64,000 bases of DNA from Mycobacterium asiaticum (GCF_001673315.1 NZ_LZLQ01000055.1:27888-91887), one strand, 5' to 3'; numbered from the stretch's first letter, positions 42,652-51,649 are shown. Program-made: numbers and translations. Notes: generated by a model not told the origin, from the sequence alone.

Positions 42652-43065
42652 CTAAGCAGGGTGATCGGCGAGCCACATTGCCGCGCGCCGTTTCGACGCG
42701 CGGGACAACCAGGCGTCTTGGATCAACTCGCTCAGTTCGGTGACGCTGATGTCGCCCAGTCGAGCAGCCCGCACCAACACCGAGGGATGCCCGTCGAAAT
42801 GACTTGTGCTGAAGAACGGTGATTTCGGGTCTTGAATCAGCGCGAGCTTGTCCCCCTCGGACTCCACCCACAGCATGATCACGTCGGGATAGCGTTCCCC
42901 GGTGGCGGGGTCCACCGCGTCCGGTTGCGGAGTTCGGAAGAACACGAACGACTTTCCGCCGACCTGGTAGATCGAGTTGCCTTTCGGCCCCTCTAACCGT
43001 TTGACGTGCGGCATCGCCGCCGCGAGCCGGTGCACATCGGTGACGTTCGCGGGCCGATCAGCCAT
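42652..43065 (-). CDS. MmcQ/YjbR-like (DUF419) protein
   Basis: ATG 43065 gives 137 residues; the longer open frame is antisense read-through. YjbR-like features are FFRTPQPDAVDPATGERY, DVIMLWVESEGDKLALIQ and the C-terminal ISVTELSELIQDAWLSRASK. The fold resembles a DNA-binding double-wing domain, but the role is unknown. It is divergent from the endolysin-like gene with an 87-base gap. Confidence 0.75.
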   Translation of the reverse strand: MADRPANVTDVHRLAAAMPHVKRLEGPKGNSIYQVGGKSFVFFRTPQPDAVDPATGERYPDVIMLWVESEGDKLALIQDPKSPFFSTSHFDGHPSVLVRAARLGDISVTELSELIQDAWLSRASKRRAAMWLADHPA

Positions 43066-43152
43066 GCCTGCGACGATACCGACGGCTAGGCAGTCCGCGC
43101 CTGTAGCATAGGCGACCGGTAAGCGGTTGCAGTAGAGGGGGATTGCGCCACG

Positions 43153-43983
43153 GTGACTGACACCTTGTTCGCGGATGTATCCGAATATCAAGTGCCGGTT
43201 AATAATTCGTATCCTTACCGGGTTCTGTCGATACGGGTCAGTGACGGCACCTATCGGGACCACAATTTTGCGCGCAACTACGCGTGGATGCGGGATGCTT
43301 TGGACAGCGGGCGATTGACCTTCGGCATCATCTACACCTACGTCCGCCCGAATTGGTTGGCCAACGCCAATACCGTGCGCTCGATGATCGACGCCGAAGG
43401 CGGTCTGCACCCGCGGGTGGCACTGATGCTCGACGTCGAGTCAGGGGGCAACCCGCCGGGAGACGGGTCGAGTTGGATCAACCAGTTGTATTGGAATTTG
43501 GCCGATTACGCAGGATCGCCCGCTCGCATCATCGGTTATGCCAACGCCTATGACTTTTTCAATATGTGGCGGGTGCGCCCGCCTGGTCTACGCGTGGTGG
43601 CCGCAGGCTACGGATCGAATCCAAATCTTCCCGGGCAGGTCGCCCATCAGTACACCGACGGCCAGGGCTACAGCCCGAATCTGCCCCAGGGCGCGCCGCC
43701 GTTCGGCCGGTGTGACATGAACTCGGCCAATGGACTGACACCCCAACAATTCGCCGCCGCGTGCGGGATCGGAACAGACGGAGGACCCCTGATGGCACTC
43801 ACCGACGACGAACAGACCGAATTGCTGACCAAAGTGCGGCAGATCTGGGATCAGCTGCTTGGCCCGGACGGCGCCGGCTGGCCGCAGCTGGGGCAGAACA
43901 GTCAAGGCCAGAATCTGACGCCGGTGGATGCGATCGCGGCGATCAAGAAGGACCTGGAGGACGGTCCGCCCAAACGGGCTTGA
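43153..43983 (+). CDS. GH25-like (lysozyme fold) endolysin-like protein
   Basis: The 276-residue protein has a GH25-like domain at about residues 1-210. The N-terminal TDTLFADVSEYQ and LMLDVESGG carry the acidic residues typical of the family. The later HQYTDGQGYSPNLPQGAPPF and RCDMNSANGL are also seen in phage lysins. Residues 210-276 (ALTDDEQTELLTKVRQIWDQ) form a helical tail of a kind common in mycobacteriophage proteins. No signal peptide is seen. It would cut peptidoglycan glycan strands if exported or released. No other phage gene is nearby. Confidence 0.75.
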   Translation: MTDTLFADVSEYQVPVNNSYPYRVLSIRVSDGTYRDHNFARNYAWMRDALDSGRLTFGIIYTYVRPNWLANANTVRSMIDAEGGLHPRVALMLDVESGGNPPGDGSSWINQLYWNLADYAGSPARIIGYANAYDFFNMWRVRPPGLRVVAAGYGSNPNLPGQVAHQYTDGQGYSPNLPQGAPPFGRCDMNSANGLTPQQFAAACGIGTDGGPLMALTDDEQTELLTKVRQIWDQLLGPDGAGWPQLGQNSQGQNLTPVDAIAAIKKDLEDGPPKRA

Positions 43984-44928
43984 TCAGGCCTCCGGCTTGC
44001 GTGCCGAGACGAAAAGAGTTGGCGGCATTGAATCTTGGCTGCCGTCGGGAAGTTCGCGGTGATAACGGGCCATCAGTTCGGGGAAGTCCGCCGCGGTAGC
44101 CTCCCAGCCGCGTTCCCGCAGCCAGTCCGTGAGCGCCGTACGCTCCTCGGGGTACCAGAGGTCTTCGACGGCGGGAATCTCTGCGTCGACCACGCGGGAC
44201 GCCGCCGCGCGGATCCGTTGCATCTCCTCGCGCTGACGCAGCAACAGGTCGTGGTCGACGGCGCCCTTGTCCGGCACGTTGGAAGCCAACCAGCTGCCGG
44301 GTGCGCTGAGCGCGTGGATCCGCTCGAAAAGCAGGTCCTGGGCCTGCGCCGGCAGGTACCGCACCAACCCCTCGGCCGACCATGCCGATGGTTGGGACGG
44401 GTCGAACCCGGCTTCCTGCAACGCCTTCGGCCAGTCCTGGCGCAGATCGACCGCGATGTTGACCAACTGCGAGGTGGGCCGGGCGCCGTGCTGCTCCAAG
44501 GTGGCGTTCTTGAATTCCAGCACCTTGGGCTGGTCAAGTTCGTAGACCACGGTGCCGTCCGGCCAGGGTAGCCGCCAGGCGCGTGCATCCAGGCCCGACG
44601 CCAGGATGACGATCTGGCGGACACCGGAATCCGCAGCGGCCAGGAAGAACTCGTCGAAGAACGCCGTGCGCGTCGCCATGAAGTCGATCATCAGCTGGGC
44701 TCGCGTCCCGATCTCGGGTTCGATCTCACGGGCCTGAGCGAGTAGTTCGGGGTCGGCGTACAAGGTCCACATGCCCTTGCCGGCCGCATCCACGAACACC
44801 CGGGCGAATGGATCTGTGATCAGTGGGTTTTCGCTCTCGGTCTCGGCGGCGCGTGCGGCAGCCACCCCCAGCGCGGTGGATCCCACGCTCTGGGTGATCT
44901 CCCAGGAATCGTCATCGGTGCGCTGCAT
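43984..44928 (-). CDS. Class I SAM-dependent methyltransferase (Rv3767c-like)
   Basis: The 314-residue protein belongs to the mycobacterial TIGR00027/leucine-carboxyl-methyltransferase-like family. Motifs: the N-terminal [16 protein letters not shown] and [14 protein letters not shown], the SAM motif [16 protein letters not shown] near residue 105, and [19 protein letters not shown]. Length is typical. The methyl acceptor (polyketide, lipid or small acid) is unknown. It abuts the endolysin-like gene tail-to-tail. Confidence 0.88.
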   Translation of the reverse strand: MQRTDDDSWEITQSVGSTALGVAAARAAETESENPLITDPFARVFVDAAGKGMWTLYADPELLAQAREIEPEIGTRAQLMIDFMATRTAFFDEFFLAAADSGVRQIVILASGLDARAWRLPWPDGTVVYELDQPKVLEFKNATLEQHGARPTSQLVNIAVDLRQDWPKALQEAGFDPSQPSAWSAEGLVRYLPAQAQDLLFERIHALSAPGSWLASNVPDKGAVDHDLLLRQREEMQRIRAAASRVVDAEIPAVEDLWYPEERTALTDWLRERGWEATAADFPELMARYHRELPDGSQDSMPPTLFVSARKPEA

Positions 44929-45064
44929 GGCATCCCTCTCGCCGCAATAATCAGTTTTGCAAACTATTCTTCCAGTCCGGACACCCGCAGCGGCCCCCGT
45001 TTCAGCGTCCGTACGCTTTTTCTAGGTTTCTTCCAAGTCGGTTGACAGGTCGCAAAGGAGCAGC

Positions 45065-46102
45065 ATGAATCCGGCAGTGGATCTGGACGCGGTGGCCAGG
45101 TGGATGTCGGAGCAGGGCCTGGGCGACGGTCCACTGCAGGACGTGGCCGCCGTGACCGGCGGCACCCAGAACGTCATGCTGCGATTCACCAGGTCTGGCC
45201 GGCCTTACGTGCTGCGTCGCGGCCCGCGGCACCTGCGTCCCCGCAGCAACAGCGTGATCCTGCGGGAGACCAAGGTCCTGGCCGCGCTCGCCGGTTCCGA
45301 CGTCCCGCACCCGCATCTGATCGCGACATGTGAGGACCCCGGCGTGCTCGGAGACGCGGTCTTCTATCTCATGGAGCCGATCGACGGCTTCAATGCGGGT
45401 GAGGGTCTGCCGGCGCTGCATGCCGGCGACCCCGAGGTGCGTTACGGCATGGGACTGTCGATGGCCGATGCGCTGGCCAAACTCGGCGCCGTGGACCACG
45501 TCGCCGTGGGGCTCGAGGATTTCGGCAAGCCGTCGGGCTTTTTGGAACGCCAAGTGCCCCGCTGGCTTTCGGAGCTGGAGTCCTACCAGGAGTACGACGG
45601 CTACCCCGGCCCCGACATCCCGGGCATCGAGGAGGTATCCGGTTGGCTGGAACAGCACCGGCCGGCCGAATGGACGCCGGGCATCATGCACGGCGATTAC
45701 CACGCGGCCAATGTGATGTTCTCGCGCACCGGACCCGAAGTGGTGGCAATCGTGGACTGGGAGATGTGCACGATCGGGGATCCGCTGCTGGATTTGGGCT
45801 GGCTGTTGGCCACCTGGCGGCAGGACGACGGATCCAGCGTGTTCAGCCACGCGCTCGGCGGCACGGATGGACTGGCCAGCACGGATGACCTGCTGCGACG
45901 CTATGCCGCCAACACCACCCGCGACCTGTCGCACATCACCTGGTACACCGTGCTGGCCTGCTTCAAGCTGGGCATCGTGATCGAGGGAACGCTAGCCCGC
46001 GCCTGTGCGGGCAAGGCGGAGAAAGCGGTCGGCGATCAGTTGCACGCGGGCACGGTGCATCTGTTCGAGCGGGCGCTGCGACTGATCGAAACGAGCTCTT
46101 AG
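45065..46102 (+). CDS. Phosphotransferase-family (APH/ACAD10-like) protein
   Basis: The 345-residue protein starts at ATG 45065 after AAAGGAG. It has the fold of the other two phosphotransferase-like genes here: VTGGTQNVMLRFT at the nucleotide loop, GIMHGDYHAANVMF catalytic loop near residue 208 and IVDWEMCTIGDPLLDLGW. It is likely a small-molecule or acyl-CoA kinase. It stands alone; its 3' end overlaps the PE gene stop by 4 bases. The upstream gap holds a short palindrome AGTTT-TGC-AAACT (44953-44965). Confidence 0.8.
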   Translation: MNPAVDLDAVARWMSEQGLGDGPLQDVAAVTGGTQNVMLRFTRSGRPYVLRRGPRHLRPRSNSVILRETKVLAALAGSDVPHPHLIATCEDPGVLGDAVFYLMEPIDGFNAGEGLPALHAGDPEVRYGMGLSMADALAKLGAVDHVAVGLEDFGKPSGFLERQVPRWLSELESYQEYDGYPGPDIPGIEEVSGWLEQHRPAEWTPGIMHGDYHAANVMFSRTGPEVVAIVDWEMCTIGDPLLDLGWLLATWRQDDGSSVFSHALGGTDGLASTDDLLRRYAANTTRDLSHITWYTVLACFKLGIVIEGTLARACAGKAEKAVGDQLHAGTVHLFERALRLIETSS

Positions 46103-46815
46103 GCGACGCGGTGGGCGCCGCCCCCGCCGCTGCCGAACCCGCTTCGAGCACTTCGGTCCTCCATGGCGAAGCTGGCCCGCAGGTCGCGGGCATCGCCCCT
46201 ACCGCCCGGACCGCCTGCGCCGAAACCGTTGCCCGCCTTGCCTTTTCGATCACGGTTGAGCACGGGTTCGGGCTTGCTGAGCAAGCCGGCACTGGCCGCG
46301 CCACCGACGCCACCGCGGCCGACCGGCGTCCCGCCCCCGGCATAGCCGCCCGTCCGAACCGGCGCGCCCGCCCCCACCGCGCGGCCTCCGCCGCGGTACC
46401 CCGCGTTTCCGGATCCGCCGGCCAGGCCCGCACCCGAGGTGCCGGCGCGCCCGGCCGATGGCCCCCCAAGCAATCCCTGCGCCTGCGAACCGATACCGCT
46501 GGCGGTTGCCCCGTTCCCGGCCATGGGTTTCGCATTCGCCGCCTCCGCGCCGGCATAGGCGTTGCCCGACGCGTGCATCGCCTGGACGAACTGCTGATGC
46601 AGATTCGCCGCCTGGGCACTCATCTGTTGATACTGCTGGGCGTGCGAGCCGAACACGTTGGCCATCGCAGTCGAGACCTCGTCGGCCCCGGCGGCCAGCA
46701 CGCTCGTGGTGGGCAGCGCAGCCGCCGAATTGGCCGCCGTCAGCGACGAGCCGATTCCCGCCAAATTCGTTGCAGCCTCTGTCAGCAACTGGGGCTGGGT
46801 GAAGAGAAATGACAC
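46099..46815 (-). CDS. PE-family protein with short glycine-rich tail
   Basis: This 238-residue protein starts at GTG 46815 after GAGGGA. Residues 1-95 are a canonical PE domain: MSFLFTQPQLLTEAATNLAG, AAGADEVSTAMANVFG and the ESX export motif YAGAE. The rest is Gly/Ala-rich (RTGGYAGGGTPVGRGGVGG) but lacks the dense GGAGGx repeats of large PE_PGRS proteins, and it ends with a charged tail. It should be exported by an ESX system to the surface. It has no PPE partner next to it. Confidence 0.85.
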   Translation of the reverse strand: MSFLFTQPQLLTEAATNLAGIGSSLTAANSAAALPTTSVLAAGADEVSTAMANVFGSHAQQYQQMSAQAANLHQQFVQAMHASGNAYAGAEAANAKPMAGNGATASGIGSQAQGLLGGPSAGRAGTSGAGLAGGSGNAGYRGGGRAVGAGAPVRTGGYAGGGTPVGRGGVGGAASAGLLSKPEPVLNRDRKGKAGNGFGAGGPGGRGDARDLRASFAMEDRSARSGFGSGGGGAHRVA

Positions 46816-46978
46816 TGCGACATCCCTCGGTCTTATCGGCGTCCGGAACCACTGCAGCGTAGGACGAAACCGCAGGTTGGCAAGGTGCTTTGATACGCAC
46901 GTAGCCGAAACGTTATAGAACAGTTATCGACGGGCAGGTCGTCGTAAAATGGATTTACAAACGCAATGAATTCAAGAG

Positions 46979-47051
46979 CGCGCCCGAAGGGATTCGAACC
47001 CCTAACCTTCTGATCCGTAGTCAGATGCTCTATCCGTTGAGCTACGGGCGC
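46979..47051 (-). tRNA. tRNA-Arg (anticodon ACG)
   Basis: The minus strand gives acceptor GCGCCCG/CGGGCGC, D-loop AGCTCAACGGATAGAGC, anticodon stem-loop CTGACTACGGATCAG (ACG) and T-arm GGGGTTCGAATCCC. CCA is not encoded. The A34 of this tRNA is the substrate of TadA (24251-24712). Confidence 0.95.
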
Positions 47052-47083
47052 CTGCGTTATTCAGTTGTCCAACGGGTGGTGCG

Positions 47084-47175
47084 TGGCGGAGGCGAGAGGA
47101 TTTGAACCTCCGGTTCCCTTTGAGGGGAACAACTCATTAGCAGTGAGCCCCATTCGGCCGCTCTGGCACGCCTCC
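47084..47175 (-). tRNA. tRNA-Ser (anticodon GCT)
   Basis: The minus strand gives acceptor GGAGGCG/CGCCTCC, anticodon stem-loop CTCACTGCTAATGAG (GCT, reads AGC/AGU), long variable arm (TTCCCCTCAAAGGGAA) and T-loop GGTTCAAATCC. The 3' CCA is encoded. It lies 32 bases upstream of tRNA-Arg, as in M. tuberculosis argV-serV. Confidence 0.95.
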
Positions 47176-47257
47176 ATGGCCTTCCAAAGGGTACCCGACC
47201 CCGGAACCCGGAGCCGCCGGAGGCACAGCGTACACAGCCGCGACATATGCTGTCGAC

Positions 47258-48313
47258 GTGACCGCCCGCCTGCGGCCCGCGCTGGCCGGGCTGCCTGTTT
47301 ACGTTCCCGGCAAGACCGTGCCGGGTGCGATCAAACTGGCCAGCAACGAGACGGTGTTCGGCCCGCTACCCAGTGTCCGCGCAGCCATCGAAGACGCCAC
47401 CGGCCTGATCAACCGCTACCCCGACAACGGTTGCGTGCAGCTCAAGGCCGCCATCGCCCACTACGTCGGGCCGGATTTCGCGCCCGAGCACGTCGCAGTC
47501 GGGTGCGGTTCGGTGAGCCTGTGCCAGCAGCTCGTGCAAATCACCGCCTCCCTCGGCGATGAGGTGATCTTCGGCTGGCGCAGCTTCGAGCTGTACCCGC
47601 CGCAGGTGCAGATCGCCGGCGCCACACCAATCCAGGTGCCACTGTCCGACCACACCTTTGACCTGGACGCGATGCTGGCCGCCGTCACTGACCGGACTCG
47701 ATTGATCTTCGTCTGCAATCCCAACAACCCGACGTCGACCGTCGTCGACCCGGACGCGCTGAGTCGCTTCGTCGAGGCGGTCCCGCCGGACATCCTGATC
47801 GTCATCGACGAGGCCTACGTCGAATACATCCGCGACGGCTTGACGCCCGACTCCTTCGGATTGGTTCGCGCTCACGACAACGTGGTGGTGCTGCGTACCT
47901 TCTCCAAGGCTTACGGTCTGGCGGGCCTGCGGGTGGGTTATGCGATCGGGCATCCCGACGTGATCACCGCGCTGGACAAGGTGTACGTGCCGTTCACCGC
48001 GACCAGCGTCTCCCAAGCGGCCGCGATCGCCTCGCTGCAGGCCGGCGACGAGTTGTTGGCCCGCACCGACGCGGTGGTGGCCGAACGGGTGCGAGTGACT
48101 GCGGAATTGCGCGCGGCCGGGTTCACACTGCCCGCGTCCCAGGCCAACTTCGTGTGGCTGCCGCTTGGCCCGCGCACCCGGGATTTCGTCGAACAGGCCG
48201 CCAACGCGCTGATCGTGGTCCGTCCCTATGGCGCCGACGGTGTGCGCGTCACCGTCACCGCTGCGCCGGAAGAAAACGACGCGATGCTGCGGTTCGCCCG
48301 CAGCTGGATTTGA
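47258..48313 (+). CDS. hisC2: Aromatic/histidinol-phosphate aminotransferase HisC2 (Rv3772-like)
   Basis: The 351-residue protein is a fold-type I PLP enzyme. It shows LASNETVFGPLPSVRAAI, the FVCNPNNPTSTVV motif, DEAYVEYI with the PLP Asp, and the Schiff-base Lys217 in RTFSKAYGLAGLR. The mycobacterial orthologue acts mainly on phenylpyruvate or 4-hydroxyphenylpyruvate. It can therefore complete Phe/Tyr synthesis after TyrA. It starts at GTG 47258. Confidence 0.9.
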   Translation: MTARLRPALAGLPVYVPGKTVPGAIKLASNETVFGPLPSVRAAIEDATGLINRYPDNGCVQLKAAIAHYVGPDFAPEHVAVGCGSVSLCQQLVQITASLGDEVIFGWRSFELYPPQVQIAGATPIQVPLSDHTFDLDAMLAAVTDRTRLIFVCNPNNPTSTVVDPDALSRFVEAVPPDILIVIDEAYVEYIRDGLTPDSFGLVRAHDNVVVLRTFSKAYGLAGLRVGYAIGHPDVITALDKVYVPFTATSVSQAAAIASLQAGDELLARTDAVVAERVRVTAELRAAGFTLPASQANFVWLPLGPRTRDFVEQAANALIVVRPYGADGVRVTVTAAPEENDAMLRFARSWI

Positions 48314-48324
48314 GGAGTGCTGCC

Positions 48325-48786
48325 ATGAGTTTGGCCCGCAAGACGTTCACCGAGTTGAAGGAGCGGGACGGCTCGATCCCGGACGCCGATCTCGACGAGT
48401 TCTGGGCGACGCTGTCGCCGGCCACCATCGACGGCATGCTCGGGGAATGGCGTGGCGGCGAGTTCGTCACCGGCCACAAGATGAATCACAAGCTGGAGAA
48501 GAGCGGGTGGTTCGGCAAGACATTCAAGTCGGCCTCTGACGTGCAGCCGCTGGTGTGCATCGATTCCGACGGCAACAAGTTCTCCAACGTGGAGATGGGC
48601 AACGGCGAGGCCAGCCTGTGGTTGGAGGAGTTTCGCGGCGAGATCACCGCGACCATGGTCTACGACGGCCAGCCCGTGCACGACCACTTCAAAGTGATCG
48701 ACGACGACGCGGTGATGGGAATCATGAACGGCAAGCACGTCGTGCTGGACGGCCGGTACTTCTACTTCTATCTGGAGCGGGTCTAG
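48325..48786 (+). CDS. GXWXG/DUF4334-domain protein
   Basis: ATG 48325 is preceded by TGAGGAG and gives 153 residues, 11 bases after hisC2. The GxWxG motif sits in DGMLGEWRGGEFVTGH near residue 43. The DUF4334-type C-terminal half contains VVLDGRYFYFYLERV. These are predicted beta-barrel, lipocalin-like small proteins that may bind a hydrophobic or aromatic ligand; function is unknown. Co-transcription with hisC2 is likely. Confidence 0.75.
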   Translation: MSLARKTFTELKERDGSIPDADLDEFWATLSPATIDGMLGEWRGGEFVTGHKMNHKLEKSGWFGKTFKSASDVQPLVCIDSDGNKFSNVEMGNGEASLWLEEFRGEITATMVYDGQPVHDHFKVIDDDAVMGIMNGKHVVLDGRYFYFYLERV

Positions 48787-48800
48787 TCCCCTCAGCCGCC

Positions 48801-48855
48801 GAGCGTGAAGCCAGCCTCACATTCGCTGCTGAACGTGAAGCTGGCTTCACGTTCG
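48801..48855. repeat. Two tandem palindromic repeat units (period 30 bp)
   Basis: Unit 1 (48801-48825) is an imperfect palindrome, GAGCGTGAAGC-CA-GCCTCACATTC. Unit 2 (48831-48855) is perfect, GAACGTGAAGC-TG-GCTTCACGTTC, with 11-bp arms. They fill the space between two convergent genes. They may fold as transcript-ending hairpins in either direction or be a small dispersed repeat; no T-run follows. Confidence 0.65.
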
Positions 48856-48888
48856 GCGCAGCGGGCTCGGCGCGACCCGGCCCGACGG

Positions 48889-49470
48889 CTAGGCCGGGTT
48901 GCGACCGGTGAAGGCGAGCAGCCGGTCCAGGGGCGGCGCATCGTCGGCGACCCGGACCGGGTCGTCGAAACCCGCGGCCTGCCGTTGCGGCGGCTGGATG
49001 ATGTTCTGCGCCAAACCCAACACGTATTCGGACAGCGAGTCCGGCGGGTTGATCTGGCTACCCACCGCGCGGGCGTAATCCCAGCCGTGTACCAGGAATT
49101 CAATCGAGAAGACGGCGACGGCCGCCCGAGCTGGAATGGCGCCGTCCCCGAACGGCACCTCTCCTTCCAAGCCATGTTTATGCCAGGCATCCAGGGCCGG
49201 GCGGGCGGCAGCAATCACCAGCCCCTCCACCGAGTCAGTGTCCTCCGGCACCGCGATATCCGCGCCGACCATGCCGCCCAACGTGACGATCGAATTGAGC
49301 AGATGGGTGGTCAACTGCTTGACGTTGTACTCCGAGCACGGCGTCTGTTTGTCCTTGTCCGAACCGGCGATGGTGTGCAGTACGTGCTGCAGCACGGCCA
49401 GCGAGTCTTCTGCGCTGTGCAGTTCGTCGAGGGGTGGGGAATCCGGTCCGGGGCGCAAATCTGGGGGCAT
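48889..49470 (-). CDS. TIGR03086/DinB-like metal-binding protein (Rv3773c-like)
   Basis: ATG 49470 gives 193 residues, close to the size I recall for Rv3773c. It has the mycothiol-dependent maleylpyruvate isomerase-like four-helix fold. The typical elements are CSEYNVKQLTTHLLNSIV with the first metal His, and FSIEFLVHGWDYARAVG with His and Asp. The reaction is unknown; such proteins often use mycothiol or bind zinc. It is divergent from echA21 (23-base gap). Confidence 0.8.
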   Translation of the reverse strand: MPPDLRPGPDSPPLDELHSAEDSLAVLQHVLHTIAGSDKDKQTPCSEYNVKQLTTHLLNSIVTLGGMVGADIAVPEDTDSVEGLVIAAARPALDAWHKHGLEGEVPFGDGAIPARAAVAVFSIEFLVHGWDYARAVGSQINPPDSLSEYVLGLAQNIIQPPQRQAAGFDDPVRVADDAPPLDRLLAFTGRNPA

Positions 49471-49493
49471 ATCCGCCACGCTACGGTCTCGAT

Positions 49494-50318
49494 ATGGGCG
49501 AGACATACGAATCCGTCACCGTCGAGATCAAGGACCAGATCGCGCAGGTGACGTTGATCGGGCCGGGTAAGGGCAACGCGATGGGGCCCGCCTTCTGGTC
49601 GGAGTTGCCCGAGCTGTTCCCGGCGCTGGACGCCGACCCCGAGGTTCGAGCGATTGTCCTGACCGGCTCGGGCAACAACTTCAGCTACGGCCTGGACGTG
49701 CCGGCGATGGGCGGCTCGTTCACACCCCTGCTGTCCGGCGACGCGCTGGCGGGCCCACGTGCGGCGTTCCATCGCGAGGTCAAGCGCATGCAGGCGGCCA
49801 TCACCGCGGTAGCTGACTGCCGGACGCCCACCATCGCCTCGGTGCACGGCTGGTGCATCGGCGGCGGCGTCGACCTGATCTCGGCCGTCGATATCCGCTA
49901 CGCGAGCGCCGACGCGAAATTCTCGGTGCGGGAGGTCAAGCTGGCCATCGTCGCAGACGTCGGCAGCCTGGCCCGCCTCCCCCTGATCCTCAACGACGGA
50001 CACCTGCGGGAGCTCGCGCTCACCGGCAAAGACATCGACGCCGCCCGCGCCGAGAAGATCGGCCTGGTCAACGATGTGTACGACGACGCCGAGTCCACAC
50101 TGGCCGCCGCGCGGGCCACCGCAGCCGAGATCGCCGCCAACCCGCCGCTGACGGTGCACGGCATCAAAGACGTCCTCGATCAGCAACGCACTTCTGCGGT
50201 GTCGGAGAGCCTGCGCTACGTAGCCGCCTGGAACGCCGCGTTTCTGCCGTCCAAGGACCTGACCGAGGGCATCTCGGCGATATTCGCCAAGCGTCCGCCC
50301 CAATTCACCGGCGAATAG
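49494..50318 (+). CDS. echA21: Enoyl-CoA hydratase/isomerase EchA21 (Rv3774-like)
   Basis: ATG 49494 gives 274 residues, which I recall as the size of EchA21. It has the crotonase fold with oxyanion-hole segments: IVLTGSGNNFSYGLDVPAMG and PTIASVHGWCIGGGVDLISA. The region SVREVKLAIVADVGSLARLP carries the acidic residue position of the delta(3,5)-delta(2,4)-dienoyl-CoA isomerase type (D in ADVGS). So isomerase activity is as likely as hydration. It lies upstream of lipE. Confidence 0.88.
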   Translation: MGETYESVTVEIKDQIAQVTLIGPGKGNAMGPAFWSELPELFPALDADPEVRAIVLTGSGNNFSYGLDVPAMGGSFTPLLSGDALAGPRAAFHREVKRMQAAITAVADCRTPTIASVHGWCIGGGVDLISAVDIRYASADAKFSVREVKLAIVADVGSLARLPLILNDGHLRELALTGKDIDAARAEKIGLVNDVYDDAESTLAAARATAAEIAANPPLTVHGIKDVLDQQRTSAVSESLRYVAAWNAAFLPSKDLTEGISAIFAKRPPQFTGE

Positions 50319-50370
50319 CGCTGAGCCACAGCGAGCACGCGGGCATGTGCTCGAAGCTAGGCTGGCGCGG

Positions 50371-51612
50371 GTGACTGTGACCGCAGACGGCAAGATCCGC
50401 GTCCCGGCTGACCTGGACGCTGTGACGGCGATCGGCGAAGAAGACCACTCCGGCGTGGGAAACCATGCCATCGAACGCATCTGGCAGGCCGCGCGGCACT
50501 GGTATCAGGCGGGTATGCACCCAGCCATCCAGCTCTGCATCCGCCACCAGGGGCGGGTGGTGCTGAACCGGGCCATCGGCCACGGTTGGGGTAACGCACC
50601 TACCGACCAACCCGACGCCGAGAAGGTTCCCGTCGCCACCGACACCCCGTTCTGCGTGTACTCGGCGTCCAAGGGCATCACCGCGACCGTCATCCATCTG
50701 CTGGTCGAACGCGGGGTTTTCAGCCTCGATGACCGGGTCTGTGAATACATCCCCAGCTACACCAGCCACGGCAAGGACCGCACGACGATCCGCCATGTGC
50801 TCAACCACAGCGCGGGCGTCCCGTTCCCCACCGGCCCCAAGCCGGATCTGCGCCGCGCCGACGACCACGAGTACGCCCAGGAACAGCTCGGCAAACTTCG
50901 CCCGCTGTACCGGCCGGGTTTGGTGCACATCTACCACGCGCTCACCTGGGGTCCGCTGATGCGCGAAATCGTCTACGCAAGCACCGGTAAGGACATTCGC
51001 GAGATCCTGGCCAGCGAGATCCTGGAGCCGCTGAACTTCCGGTGGACCAACTTCGGCGTCGCCGAAGAGGACGTACCGCTGGTCGCGCCCAGTCACCCGA
51101 CCGGCAAGCCGCTGCCGCCGGTGATCGCCGCGATCTTCCGCAAGGCGATCGGTGGAACCGTGCACGAGATCATCCCCTACACGAACACCCCGGCGTTCCT
51201 GACCACCGTGGTGCCCTCCTCCAACACCGTCTCGACCGCGGACGAGCTGTCGCGCTTCGCCGAAATCTGGCTCCGGGGCGGGGAACTGGACGGCGTACGC
51301 ATCATCAGCGCGGAACGGATGTACAACGCAGTCCAGGAAGCCCGGCGGCTGCGGCCGGATTTCGCTGTGGGCTTGCAACCCGCCCGCTGGGGCACCGGCT
51401 TCATGTTGGGCACCGACCGGTTCGGACCGTTCGGGCGCAACGCCCCCACCGCGTTCGGGAACCTCGGCCTGGCCAACATCGCCATCTGGGCCGATCCAGG
51501 GCGTAGTTTGGCGGCCGGCGTGATCAGCAGCGGTAAGCCCGGCAAAGACCCCGAAATCAAGCGCTACACCGCCCTCATGGACACCATCGCCGCATCCATC
51601 CCGCGGGTGTAA
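50371..51612 (+). CDS. lipE: Beta-lactamase-fold esterase LipE (Rv3775-like)
   Basis: The start is GTG 50371, giving 413 residues, close to LipE. It is a class C beta-lactamase/serine esterase type: nucleophile motif S-x-x-K in CVYSASKGITATVI, and Tyr-containing IYHALTWGPLMREIV. It is probably a lipid or ester hydrolase rather than an antibiotic-degrading enzyme. No signal peptide is present. It follows echA21 by 52 bases and precedes the Rv2629-like gene by 37. Confidence 0.88.
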   Translation: MTVTADGKIRVPADLDAVTAIGEEDHSGVGNHAIERIWQAARHWYQAGMHPAIQLCIRHQGRVVLNRAIGHGWGNAPTDQPDAEKVPVATDTPFCVYSASKGITATVIHLLVERGVFSLDDRVCEYIPSYTSHGKDRTTIRHVLNHSAGVPFPTGPKPDLRRADDHEYAQEQLGKLRPLYRPGLVHIYHALTWGPLMREIVYASTGKDIREILASEILEPLNFRWTNFGVAEEDVPLVAPSHPTGKPLPPVIAAIFRKAIGGTVHEIIPYTNTPAFLTTVVPSSNTVSTADELSRFAEIWLRGGELDGVRIISAERMYNAVQEARRLRPDFAVGLQPARWGTGFMLGTDRFGPFGRNAPTAFGNLGLANIAIWADPGRSLAAGVISSGKPGKDPEIKRYTALMDTIAASIPRV

Positions 51613-51649
51613 GCGTTTGTCCGTCGCCGAGGCGGGCAACCACCAAGGC

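Noticed and set aside
44953..44965. Palindrome AGTTT-TGC-AAACT before the phosphotransferase gene at 45065
   Set aside because: Arms of only 5 bp; too short to call an operator without comparison data.
46099..46815. Large PE_PGRS gene
   Set aside because: The tail is Gly-rich but short and lacks dense GGAGGx repeats; kept as a PE protein.
50371..51612. Beta-lactamase resistance gene
   Set aside because: S-x-x-K is shared by esterases of this fold; no signal peptide, and the context is lipid metabolism.
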